Positions 42,279-53,216 of a stretch of DNA of 64,000 nucleotides are shown here, in pieces. The number at the start of each line of letters is the position of its first letter. Position 1 is the stretch's first letter. Made by a program: the position numbers and the translations under genes. A model generated the notes under the pieces. It searched no databases, was not told where the DNA came from, and saw nothing but the letters and a program-made list of their open reading frames with translations. Origin of the DNA: Paulinella micropora (taxonomy: Eukaryota; Cercozoa; Imbricatea; Euglyphida; Paulinellidae); contig WBZZ01001399.1 of the NCBI GenBank assembly GCA_019918135.1, positions 139,501 through 203,500 of the forward strand, in the 5' to 3' direction.

Positions 42279-42690
42279 TGTATACAGCTGTATACAAATC
42301 TACCCGCACTTTGCAACTGCAGACGTTCGACGTTGAAAAAAGGCAGTAATCGACCTTTTTGCCTTATGAAAAATCATGAGGGGAAAAGAGCTGTTGTTAC
42401 ATATTTTCTTTTGTTGTTTTTGCATTTCCCAGTCTCGTTGCTACCCTCAAACCTTATTTCCCGCTCTTTCCTGTCTGTGGAAGGAGCAGGAAGAAAGAAA
42501 ATTTTATTTCCTCAAGTACCAGAGGCATACCAAATGAAAAAATATCTGCAGTCGGAAAATGAATTTTTGTTTCCACTTCACTCTTTTATCATGTTACTTT
42601 GCTTTTTATCGCTGCATAATATGTCTACATGTGTGTTGAGTGCATGTGTAAATTATTGTAAGGAAATGTATTCACTAGAAGCTAGGAGGT

Positions 42691-43294
42691 GGAATTTTCG
42701 TTTCTACATTTTCTGTACCGACAAAAATTTGCCGATGATTTCCAGCTCGCTCTCTTCGTGTATACTTGTCTAAATAGCTTTCCCGCTCCTTCCACACACT
42801 AGAAGGAGCGGGAAACTTAATTACACCATCCGTGTAAATGTATATAAAACAAAATCAACCGAAGAAAATTGGTTAACTTAATTTTTTCTACGTTTCCTCT
42901 ATGTCAACATGTTTTGGCTGTCTTTATGTTTTTGTTTTCTGCAATAAATGCAAGATCTTTACAAATACTGACACTGACGACTTGTTTAGAGCTTCGAAAT
43001 ACATTTTAGACGTATTTTTTATAGTAAGAAGTCGAATATTTCGTTTCTAAATTTTCCGTACCGACAAAAATTTGCCGATGATTTCCAGCTTGCTCTCTTC
43101 CTGTATACTTGTCTAAATAGCTTTCCCGCTCCTTCCACACACTAAAAGGAGCAGGAAACTTAATTACAATATCAGTGGTAAGGTATATAAAACAAAATCA
43201 ACCGAAGAAAATTTGTTAACTTAATTTTTTCTACGTTTTCTCTATGTCAACATTGTTTTGGCTGTCTTTATGTTCTTGTTTTCTGCAATAAATG
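42691..43294 (+). promoter_or_regulatory. duplicated promoter-like unit (hairpin plus TATA) between A2 and SET2
   Basis: Two direct copies of about 260 bp (42,691-42,950 and 43,034-43,294), roughly 90% alike. Each has a hairpin with arms TTTCCCGCTCCTTC and GAAGGAGCGGGAAA (42,779-42,815; 43,122-43,158, the second imperfect), a TATA box GTATATAAAAC (42,840; 43,183) and TTTTCTGCAATAAATG at the end. A third, weaker hairpin lies at 42,457-42,492. The pair sits between divergent genes and points toward SET2. Confidence 0.65.
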
Positions 43295-43746
43295 GTCATG
43301 TATGTATGTATGTATGTAGTATTGTATGTATGTATGTATGTATGTATGCATATCCGTATGTATATTTTCTTTTCTCAGATCTCTCTCTCTCCCTTTCTTT
43401 CTCTCTCTCTCCCTTTCTTTCTCTCTCTCTCCCTTTCTTTCTGTCTCTCTCTTTCTTTCTTTCTTTCTCTCTCTCTGTCTCTATCTATTTCTTTCTTTCT
43501 TTCTTTCTTTCAAATCTACATACGTTGTCGTTGTTGTCGTTGTTGTCGTTCAACTTGTTGTCGTTGTTGTCGTTGTTGTCGTTGTTGTTGCAGTTGTTTT
43601 TGTCAGTGATGATGGTGAACCATTGGTGTTGTTTGCCTTTTAGAAGAAAGAAAAGCAATATAAGATGTGAATAACTATTATATTTTTTGTGTAGTTTGGA
43701 GCTTGTTTGAGTCTTTTCTTGCCACGTGGCATGGGCGCAACGTCAA

Positions 43747-44559
43747 ATGAGCCTCGCGACTGCAAGGAGAGCGCCAGTGTCTATTGCTTGGCTTTCAGGA
43801 TCCGGCAAGGCAGGTGGATGTGGATTATTTGCTGATAATGATTTGCCAAAAGGGTTTAAGCTGGGGCATCTGAAACCAGGAGGTGCTAAAATGCCTTCAG
43901 AGAACATCAGTGATAATCCATTTGCTCAGCACTTTAGGATGCGGACATATAAGGGCATTGAAATAGGAATGCAACCCATTGACTCCATTCATCAAGAAAG
44001 CAGAAATGCAATGCATCTTATTAACAGTAGTTACTTTCCTGGCTGCAGTGAGAACCCAAACTGCAAAGTGTCGAAGGGTGAGCAAGTCGTGACAATGTCC
44101 AAGGGTGTGTCTCGAGGTGAGCAAATTTTTCTGAGCTACTCAACGTTGGAGACACCAAATCCAAAAGTCGAGGCTTGCAAGGCACATCCTTCTTGGATGA
44201 GAGAGGCAGCAAAAGCAAACAAGAAAATCCCTGTTTTTATGTTGAGAATGATAGGAACTATAAATTTTTTTATCGTTCCTGAATTGCTTGAGCCACTGCC
44301 ACCAAGGTCACAACCAATGTCTTTGGAAAAAAAACACGCGCTTCTAGCATCTTTCGGGTCGATGGCTGTAAGAGCGGATCCTCCACGAATTCCCTCAACT
44401 TCCTCAAGCATGAATGCAAAACGCAAGCTTTTGAATGAGTTCGCGGCTGGTCTCTCTTCAGTTAAAGCTCAGAATGACTCAATAAAGCGTGCTCCTGTTT
44501 GTGCAGCCACTCCTCAGGTATGCATTCGAATGTTTTCTTGTTGCTTAATAATACATTAA
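43747..44559 (+). CDS. SET-domain protein SET2 (exon)
   Basis: The exon starts after TTTTTGTGTAG (about 43,694); the first in-frame ATG is 43,747 (MSLATARRAPVSI). SET motifs: GCGLFADNDLPKGFKLG, NAMHLINSS with a following NPNCKV, and RGEQIFLSYS. This matches the SET core order (strand, NHS/PNC, E-E-x-Y) better than SET1 because a PNC is present. Expected activity is protein lysine methylation in the nucleus. A donor (CCTCAG/GTATGC) at 44,519 ends the coding exon before a short tail. It shares IVPELLEPLPP-type C-terminal sequence with SET1. Upstream is the duplicated promoter unit. Confidence 0.7.
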   Translation: MSLATARRAPVSIAWLSGSGKAGGCGLFADNDLPKGFKLGHLKPGGAKMPSENISDNPFAQHFRMRTYKGIEIGMQPIDSIHQESRNAMHLINSSYFPGCSENPNCKVSKGEQVVTMSKGVSRGEQIFLSYSTLETPNPKVEACKAHPSWMREAAKANKKIPVFMLRMIGTINFFIVPELLEPLPPRSQPMSLEKKHALLASFGSMAVRADPPRIPSTSSSMNAKRKLLNEFAAGLSSVKAQNDSIKRAPVCAATPQVCIRMFSCCLIIH

Positions 44560-45341
44560 AGTGTGTTGTATGTGGTGATTCATTGCTATTACTATTCTTT
44601 CTATCAACCACACAGCGCACCTCTCAACTATTTCCTACCGAGACCAGGTCCCTGGGTCTTACCAACGCACCTAGTCCCGGACTCACCCGGCTCAACGGGG
44701 ATAGAGCACTTCATCCTCCGGACAAGACCACCCAGGCGCACCCGGTCTCGACAAACAACTAGACGTACACCGTCGCAGACGACCCAGGCGGGGCCGTCGC
44801 AACGATTTGCAAGATCACCAACCCCGGAACCCGAATCAACTTGCACGGACACTGGCTCATCGAACCCAGCGCCTACAACCCAACAAGAACAACAACAGGC
44901 ACCGGAGGAAGACACTTCGAAACAACAACATGCACAAGTCCAAGGAGCTGCGCCTACACGTACGTCTTCTCTCCCTATCACACCAACTGTGATAACGGAC
45001 AAGGCACGAACGAGAAGACCAACCACGCATACGACCATCGACGACGAGCAGCGAAGAAGAGACCAAACGTCGCGTCGCTGCGGTTCAAGCATTGCCAGAC
45101 GGGCACCCGGTACAATACCGACGCATAGCAGCATCACCACCGTCCTATCAACCAACAACACAACGCAAGTACACATTTGTATGGATCGACGCGCACCACT
45201 GCTTTCGACACCCGACGACGGAGCAACTAGCATACTGGAGCATCGCACTGGACTTCCGACTACTACCCGACGATTGGATACAATCAAAGCCCGACTGCAT
45301 CGACTGCAGGAGCATACGGGAAAACAAGCGAGGGGCGATAA
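44560..45341. other. right edge of the insertion, Arg/Thr-rich frames
   Basis: The sequence changes here to a GC- and CA-rich style like that of copia-1. Overlapping frames in two registers are Thr/Arg/Gln-rich and none has a known domain until the zinc finger at 45,363. The boundary between the insertion and copia-1 is probably near 44,600. Confidence 0.3.
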
Positions 45342-45716
45342 GGCAAGAGTGCCTACTGCGGCAATCAAGAAGGCAAACAGCTACGTTGTGGCGGATGTAA
45401 CCTCATATACTACTGCAATAAAGAGCATCAGTCATCGGACCGCCCGGCGCACAAAGAGTTTTGCACCTTAGCAAGCCAACACCCTCTGAACGACGAACTG
45501 CGGACTCGAGGGAGCCGACACGACCTACTAAGGGTACCCACTAATCAACCTCAACTAGCGGACTTGGCACTTCGACAACTTCTACGCTACCGGGAAGGGG
45601 GCCCGCACGCGCCGCTCTTCATAGACCCAGACACAATGACCAACATGGCCCTCAACACGGAAGATGAATTTATATTGAGGGGGAGAAATGTGGAGCCCCG
45701 TGCTAATGCTAATGCA
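45342..45716 (+). CDS. MYND-type zinc-finger frame inside copia-1
   Basis: One frame reads LRCGGCNLIYYCNKEHQ then SSDRPAHKEFC, the second half of a MYND zinc finger (C-x2-C...YC...H-x3-C), a protein-interaction domain of chromatin and signalling factors. A tail of 75 residues follows (DLALRQLLRYREGGPHAPLF) and ends at 45,716. MYND fingers are not a usual part of copia elements, so this may be captured host sequence or a separate small insertion. The first CxxC pair of the finger is not in this frame. Confidence 0.5.
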
Positions 45717-46236
45717 TAATCCCACGCGCTATTTGCCTACGAGTCTGATGCAATGGACCCTAATACATCTACGAGCAGCGACAATCAGTCAACATGCCAA
45801 CAGATCGAAGGGCAACTGAAGCGACTGTTGGGCATACAACAAAGAAGCGAAACAACATCGGGACAACGGGACCAGTGGACAAGACAAGACCAAGACGACT
45901 ACGACCGCCTATTCGTTCGGGACCCACCGTAATGGACTACGTGGCCTACAACAAGAACCATCCGTCAGCTCTACAATGAACGGCACCACGATTACTCCCA
46001 TACCAGAGAGTTTGCACTGATGGCCGACGCATTCGACGACTTCGAGGCGAAAATGGACCCAAAGGAAGACACAACGGACGACAAGACAGTTGTGGACAAT
46101 CAGGACTACGACGACATCGACGACCCCGAACTAGACGACCCGCACTACGACAGCTACCTATACCCACCCGCAATGGTCGTCAGCAGCATCCGGAATTGAA
46201 CTACTTCGACTTCAAGGACACAGACGACAACAACCG
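45717..46236. other. copia-1 interior, no clear domain
   Basis: Asp-rich frames (DDFEAKMDPKEDTTDDK) precede the protease region. A GAGGGGGAGAAATGTGG string at about 45,688 resembles a polypurine tract with LTR start, but no second copy was found. Otherwise nothing is seen. Confidence 0.3.
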
Positions 46237-48650
46237 ATGCAGGAGACCATGGACATCGAACGGGGTAAGGTAAAGGTTCGGTCATTTCTACCCATAACCC
46301 CAATAAATACTGTCAACCTTGAACAAGCTTACATGTTAGTGGACATACCGAACAACCCCTACCCTACCCCCCCTCCAGGCATGTCCAGCTATACTCGAAA
46401 ATATCACCCCTTACGGCCTATCTACATCCACATTTAATCCACCTGATATTGTCGATAGTGCTTGCAATAGGTGGTTATTCCATGAGAATGCACCAATGGA
46501 CCCACACACAATCAGACAAGACAAGCCCGCGATGCTGAACAACATTGCCGGCAAACCACTTGCAGTGCGGACCAGTGCAACTGCCACCCCCACGTGGTTA
46601 AACCGAAACGCAATGTCGGTTAAACAGTCCTTCCCGAACTCGCTTGTCTCACCTTCACTACCATTCAACCTCATACCCACACCACGCCTCGACCATGACA
46701 TGCACAAAACAATCATACATCAAAATGGGCAGGTATTCATCTGCGACAAACCTGTGAAAATATATAAAGACAACATACTTGCAAGAGGCAGACTAAACTC
46801 ACATCTACTCTATGAGCTTGACAAGCCTGGCAAACGACCACTAGACCCAAACACACGATACTCTCCCCATAGGCACGTGACTCGAGCGCAACAAACACTG
46901 GCCACTGCTGAAGACCTCCCAGACCTTGCACTATGGTCAGTGAACCCCCAACCATCACATGCCCCTTTTGACGCAATGGTCCTACACCGCAGCTTGATGC
47001 ATGCCAACCCTCAAATCATGCAAGAATTTGCAAACAGTGTAGGCAAACGCATAGCAGGTAGAGACTGGATGCGTCTAGTCAGGGTATGTCATGGATGTAG
47101 CAGGGGAAAACCAAACAAACCCCCTATGTACAGTGGGAATCACTTAGACCTAGAATTTAAAGCAGGTGAGGCACTCAATCTAGACTTCTCTGGCCCATTT
47201 CCCGTTCGCTCAAGATACGGAAATCAATATCGAGGGGGAGTGTCATGCTCTAACTCTAAATTCGCGTGTGAACTATACACCCCTACACGTGAAGCTAAAA
47301 TATACATGCCACACTTAGAGAAAATATTCGCTTTCTTTGAGAGACAGTCAGGCAACAATCTCAAACAACTTCGTTCAGATGGAGAGTTCCTATCAAAACG
47401 TCTTGAGGACTTACGCCGACCGTCACGGCATTATTCTCAAAGAAACAACGAGGAACGAACCAAACATGAACCCATTCACAGAACGTATGAACAGAACCGA
47501 TGACACACGAGCACTAGCAGCTCAGCTAAATGCCGGCCTGCCTGATACGTTCTGGGAAGACACACATAGAGCAACACTAGCTATACGAATGATCACACCC
47601 ATTAGTAGAGGCAAACACAAAGGTAAGAATCAGTGGGAGTTGCTAATGGGCAGGAAACCAGTGCAGTCTTTCATCCAACCATTTGGGTGCCTAGCCTGGG
47701 TCAAAGTGGAAAAGACGAAAGGAAAGCCTGTCGCAGTTCCTGGCACTCTGATAGGTTACAATATCTTTCGTCGAGTATATAGGATACTTATAAGAAACAC
47801 CAGACAGACAACAACAGTCGAAAAACGAAATGTTCGATTTGACATTAACACACGAGGCTACACATGTCTGTCGCCCATCAAACTATGTGATCATACAGTC
47901 GCAAGCACAACAACAACCAGAACTGTCTCCACATCAATCTATACAATGGAAAAATGAAGTTCAGCTGCCCAATCTTTTGACCTGATATCACAAACTGGCG
48001 TGCTGACACAAAACCAACGGTCGCCAACATACACTTCAGTTTCCACACAGGGTGACGACAACAAAACAGCATCAAGCAACAACGACCCAAAGGCCACTCA
48101 GGTATCCTATGTGCAACCCAGCCCCACCTTTAGCACTCTCCTGCCCCCACCCAGTGCCACTACAACCATTTTTCAACCGTCCCTTTCGGCAACAAACAAC
48201 AGCAGCACAGTTAGTCGAAACGACACTCTACACCGCCCTACCACATCGACCAATGCAAACCCACAAGGCCAACACACAACACCACACAGCAATAGAGTTA
48301 CTGACATAAAAGGAATTCCAAAACAATGGGATGGTGCAAAAGTTAGCGTAGAAAACATAGTCGCCCAACCGAGACTTCGCAAACCGACCCCAGCGCATCA
48401 CCCAACACACACAGCCCATGCAACATATGATAATGCGTTTGAGGGGGAGGATGAGGAAGCAATCAGACAGGACAACTATTGTTTGTTTACACGCATAGTA
48501 CTACACATCCCACGCAAAGCTGTTAAGTCGCACCCACAGGTGCATGCTGCTCAGCTTGCGGAACTACAAGGATTATTCGACTGCAATCCCATCGAATGGG
48601 TACCAAGCTCACAAGCATTAACAGCCAAAATCCCTCCAGTCCACACTACA
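46237..48650 (+). pseudogene. copia-1 protease/integrase region (fossil)
   Basis: Contains a protease-like stretch, a GAG-pre-integrase part (HQNGQVFICDKPVKIYKDN), an integrase zinc region (HRSLMHANPQ...CHGCSRGK) and catalytic core (LNLDFSGPFPVR; QLRSDGEFLS; MNPFTERMNRT), then a Thr-rich linker towards the reverse transcriptase. This is the copia order. It is broken and stops where the inverted-repeat element is inserted (48,651). Confidence 0.75.
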
Positions 48651-49245
48651 GCATCTCTAACTTTGGAAAGGACTTGTCCCTTTTGCCACTTTTGCCACCG
48701 GCAACTACTAAAACCATAGTGGCAAATTTCGGTAAGGTTTATATGTTTATCTTGATTATTTGTGTTGGTACATCATGTCTGATTAATAAAAATCAATTTT
48801 GAATGTTTTTTCAAGTAGCCAGGATCACTAGATCAGCAAAAGTATAGCAAAATAGTGGTAAATATTTTTACTGACTAATTACTTCTTATTTGCCACTTTT
48901 CTGCTAGATTTTTACTGTGATTTCAAAGCATTAAGTTGAATTAAGTAATATATTAACAAAAAATCAATTTTACATCATATTACATCATACATCACAATTG
49001 TGCGGGTGGCACCAGCACTTGAAATTTGTGAAACTTGCCACTCGAAATTAGTTAAAGTCATTAATACATATGTGGCAGAAAGAAACCTAGCCCGGCAGAT
49101 TTTACTGCTTGATTCATTTAAAGCAGCACTGAAAAGCTAAATTTAATTTAATTTTCAATTATTAATAAATAATTTATCATAGTCAATTAACTTTTCCGGT
49201 GTGACGTCACACTTCAAGTTGCAATTTACTTAAACACTGTTTTAA
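48651..49245 (+). repeat. left terminal inverted repeat
   Basis: Contains seven copies of TGCCAC or its complement GTGGCA (two near 48,682, then about 48,719, 48,893, 49,009, 49,036 and 49,073) and a 14-bp perfect palindrome GTGTGACGTCACAC (49,199-49,212), which includes a CRE/ATF core. Iterated motifs in a terminal repeat are typical of transposase-binding sites. Confidence 0.8.
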
Positions 49246-49635
49246 TAAAATATTTGTCATTAGCATTGTTTTTTGTCACGATTCAAAGTAATTATTACTA
49301 AATATCAGTACTGATATGTTGAATAAACAGAAAACAGTGCAATCAATCATTCTAAATTTTACGACTTAGGAAAATTAGCAGTACTAATACTGCTGTGAAG
49401 GCAGACGATTACCAACGGAAAAACTGACTAAAAGTTGTTATTGGCGGAGCTGTTCCTGCCGCAAATGATGCTCGTGATCGATTCTTCTCTGCTCTTGCAG
49501 AAAATGATATTGCAACAAAGATTGTTGCTGATGTCCTTGCATAGAAGGGCCAGGCGATGCAAGCGGTGGCGTGTTAGACTTCGACAAACTTATCTGTTGG
49601 AACGGTTGGATTTGAAAAGGATTGTTTTCTTCCTC

Positions 49636-50781
49636 TTATTCTTCCTCTGTGGACTCTTGTTGCTGAACAGGCCTCTTCAATTTTTTGTTCCCACTTTTGC
49701 GCGAACTGGTACTTGTGTCCACTGCAACGTCCGACTTAGCTTTCAAATTGATCTCGTTACGAAGGGATGAGAATTCAGATGACAATTTGGTAAGCACATC
49801 AACTAACTTAGCGCTATCATCCCTTGAGGCCGTAGAATGAACTTTCAAAGCAGATTGAACCGCGCTGTTGACGATCGATGCCACATCTACGATGGGCGTT
49901 GCAGACGCTGAGGGGCCGAGCGGTGTGGAATCTGATGACGGCAACTCAACGTTACTTTCACTGCCGACTTCCGTCTTACGCTTCCGTTTTTTCTTTGAAA
50001 CCTTTTGCTTTTTTTGTTGCTTTTGCTTGATGGGTTTGACGGGAAGTGATGGTACCGCATCTTCCACCACGATTTCCACTTTTGGTGTACTCTTTGGCAA
50101 TGTACACTCCCTCTTCGGCCGGCCAGTGTCTGAGAGTTGGGTTGACTGTGGCTGATCCCCCATCCACACGAAGTCGTACACCACGGGAAGTTGCTCAGTG
50201 GGAGTATTTTCACCTGCCATAAGTTGTAAGTCCTGCGTAATCTCTGTGTTCCACTTTTCTGATGTCATAGTAGCCTTCGCTTCTTTGGACATCTCAGGGT
50301 CGAGTACACTCAAAGAGGCGATTTGATACTGCGCAAAGACCTTGCCTGTGGTCTTATCCTGCACTATGCGCTGAATCAAAACGGACTTTGATAAATCAGT
50401 GATATCATTCGAGCCAGAGTTCAGAAATTGCCGGGATAGCTTGCAGCCGGGTCTGCAAGCAAAATATGGCAATTGATGAAAAACTAGCAAGTGAATAACC
50501 GATTGCGGTTAACACCTCCTTCTCACGGCTGATTAGAGTTGATCTGGGCTTGATAACAAGGTTCTTAAGATTGCGTGAAATGAGAGACTCCAACACCGCG
50601 TAACTCTCCCGTTTGCCGGTTGTGGCATTGCGATAATGCAACACCGTACCGGTAGCGGTTGCGGCGCCTTCAAACTTGTACATGCGCTATTCGTGGCAGA
50701 CTAGTTCATCGGAGGGGGGCTGGATGTTCTCTTGTTTGTCTTTTTCTGTGCTCTCTTCTTTCTTTGTACCCTTGTCGCTGT

Positions 50782-50820
<39 letters not shown>

Positions 50821-52009
50821 CGTTGCTGTCGTCGTTGTTGTTGTTGTTGTTGTTGTCCTTGTTGTTGTTGTTGTTGTTGTTGTCGTTGTTGTTGTTGTTG
50901 TCGTCGTCGTTGTTGTTGTTGTTGTTGTCCTTGTTGTTGTTGTTGTTGTTGTTGTCGTTGTCCTTGTTGTTGTTGTCGTTGTTGTCGTTGTTGTCGTTGT
51001 CGTTGTTGTTGTTGTTGTTGTTGTTGTTGTCGTTGTCCTTGTTGTTGTTGTTGTTGTTGTTGTTGTTGGTGTTGTTGTCACCTTCTTTCTTTGGCGGGGT
51101 TTCATCGTTCAACTCTCGCAGTGCCTCTGCTCTTTCTTTTTCCTTTTCCTCTTTCTCTCTCTTCTCTCTCCTCTCTGTCTTTCTGTTTTTTTCTTCTCTT
51201 TCTTTGTCCTGTCTGTCTTTTTCTTCTTGCGCTTCTCTGTCTTTCTGTTCCTTGTCCAGCCTTTCTTTCTCGCGCTGTTGTGCTTTCTTTGCTGTGTCAT
51301 CTTCTATCTTCTTCAGCTCAACTTCTTTCTGCTTCGCCTCTTCTTCTGTCAACGTCTCTCTTTCCACTTTTCTTCTCTTCTTCTTAGTGCCTTCTGTTTC
51401 CTTGTCATCTTTTTGTCGTTTGTTTTTGTTTGCTTGCTTCTTCTTCTTCTTTGCCTCATCTTTGTTTGTCACTGGCTCCTCTTGCTCTGCCTCTGGCTTC
51501 TCTTTCCCTGCCTCTTGCTTCTCTTTCTCTGCCTCTGCCTTGTCGTTCTCTGGTTTCTCTCCCTCTGCCTTGTCCTCTTTCTTCTCTTTTTCTTTCTTCT
51601 TTTTTTCTTTCTTCTTCTTTTCTTCTGTCACTTCAGCTCTCTTGGGTGGGTTTCTCTGTCTTTTGCCCTCTGTACCCCCTTCCTCCCATCTCTCTGCCTT
51701 AAGGGGCTTCGAGTTCCTGTAACGAATAGTTAGTCCTCCTACCTGGCTATGCCACATGGCTTCTGTAGGCCAGTCCCACAGAACAGACTTGGCCTCATGG
51801 TACGACTCCTGATCTATGTCTGTCCCCCAAACAAACTTGTTGTCGGCCCCAACCGCCCCCAACACTGTCCAGTTGTCCTCTGCGTTGGCCGCAACCCACA
51901 CGGTGCCATCCACATGTCTGCGCCAGCCAAAAATCTCAAGGACCTGCAGTTGTCACACAAACCAGCAACACAGCATGAGACTCCAGAGCAAGTTGAAGCA
52001 GCAGGTACC
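49636..52009 (-). CDS. family-A gene A3, spliced, unknown function
   Basis: Exons read right to left: ending at 52,009 (SLGSQTFRKTLIILPRGKT), 65-nt intron (52,008-51,944), 51,943 to 50,514 (VLEIFGWRRHVDGTVW, then an Asn/Asp linker from a GTT microsatellite, then RMYKFEG and RESYAVLESLI), an intron of about 61 nt (50,513-50,453), and a last exon to 49,636 (SVLIQRIVQDKTTGKVFAQ; VWMGDQPQS; acidic, Lys-rich end). RMYKFEG, RESYAVLESLI and VWMGDQPQS correspond to KVRIWELP, REGALVLNVRL and KPYVGNPT of A1. A TAG lies in frame at 50,689-50,687 between linker and RMYKFEG, so this copy may be inactive. It is the only A gene seen within clear transposon ends. Confidence 0.6.
50773..51080 (-). repeat. GTT/AAC microsatellite encoding the A3 Asn/Asp linker
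   Basis: About 300 bp of (GTT)n with regular GTC and CTT variants, translated on the minus strand as Asn runs broken by Asp and Lys. It occupies the same place in the protein as the Thr/Ser linker of A1 and the Lys/Asp/Glu linker of A2. Confidence 0.75.
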
Positions 52010-52874
52010 TTCAAAGTCATACTGGGACTTTGCGTCTTGCCTCGGGGCAGGATTATCAAGGTTTTCCGAAAGGTCTGTGACCCCAAACTCAAAAAAGGTT
52101 CACCGGTCGAAGTGGAAGTTTCCACTACAATGCCTGTATTTTACCTTTTTTCTGGACCGGATGCCCAATTCTTGATCTTTTTTCCAGTCAAAAGGGGGGT
52201 GTGCTTGAGGGGTGCTGTGCATGACTATGTGTTAAAGCTGCATGCTTTCTTGGGGAGATTTTTGGTACAGTTTGTCCTAAGACTGTTTCCTCCATGATTC
52301 TAGTTTTTTTTGTGCTGCATTTTACGTTTTGACACCGTTCGTGCTTGCTTTTAGAAAACGGTCGGCAACTTGGTTTGCCGACCCGTTTTGGACGCAGTGC
52401 TTTCCTTATCTTCTGCTTGCTTCTACACTGAAACGAAGGTATGCAAATTGAATTATTTCATGCACTCTGTTGCTGGCACTGATTGAAATTGCGTGCATTT
52501 GCTTGCATGTCTGTGTACTCAGAACTTGGTCGGCAACTTCGTGTTTGCCGGCCATGTTTGCTCCTCCCTGCTTTATGTGAAGCCAGGTCCTTTTCGCAAC
52601 GACTGCTCATATGTTGTTGTCATGTTTTGTCTTGGTAGTGATAACTGTGTACTTGGTTTGCTTGCAGACTGTGTCTGAGTGCTCCAGACGTGCACTTGGT
52701 CGGCAAAACACACACACACACATACATACATACATACACACATACATACATACATACATACATACACACACACATTACATGCATACATACATACATTCAT
52801 ACATACATACATACGTACGTACATAAGCTTTCTCTTTCTCTCTTTCTCTCTTCCTCTCTTTCTTTCTTTCTTTC

Positions 52875-52949
<75 letters not shown>

Positions 52950-53183
52950 CGCTCTCTCTCTCTCTCTCTCTCTGGTCGGCAACACACACACACACATACA
53001 TACATACATACATACATACATACATACATACATACATACACATACATACATACATACATACACACACATACATACACATACACACACATTGCATACATAC
53101 ATACATACATACATACATACATACGTACGTACTTTCTCTCTCTCTCTCTCTTTCTTTTTTTCTTTCTTGCTTTCTTCTTTCTT

Positions 53184-53216
<33 letters not shown>

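Noticed and set aside
44628-45368. 246-codon minus-strand frame
   Set aside because: Arg/Ser/Val-rich shadow of the plus-strand copia-1 interior, with no motif.
45680-45720. LTR start after a polypurine-like GAGGGGGAGAAA
   Set aside because: No second copy of the following sequence was found in the window.
50676-51722. Plus-strand Leu/Ser and Val frames over the GTT repeat
   Set aside because: Antisense readings of the A3 linker microsatellite and charged region; minus-strand homology to A1 and A2 decides the strand.
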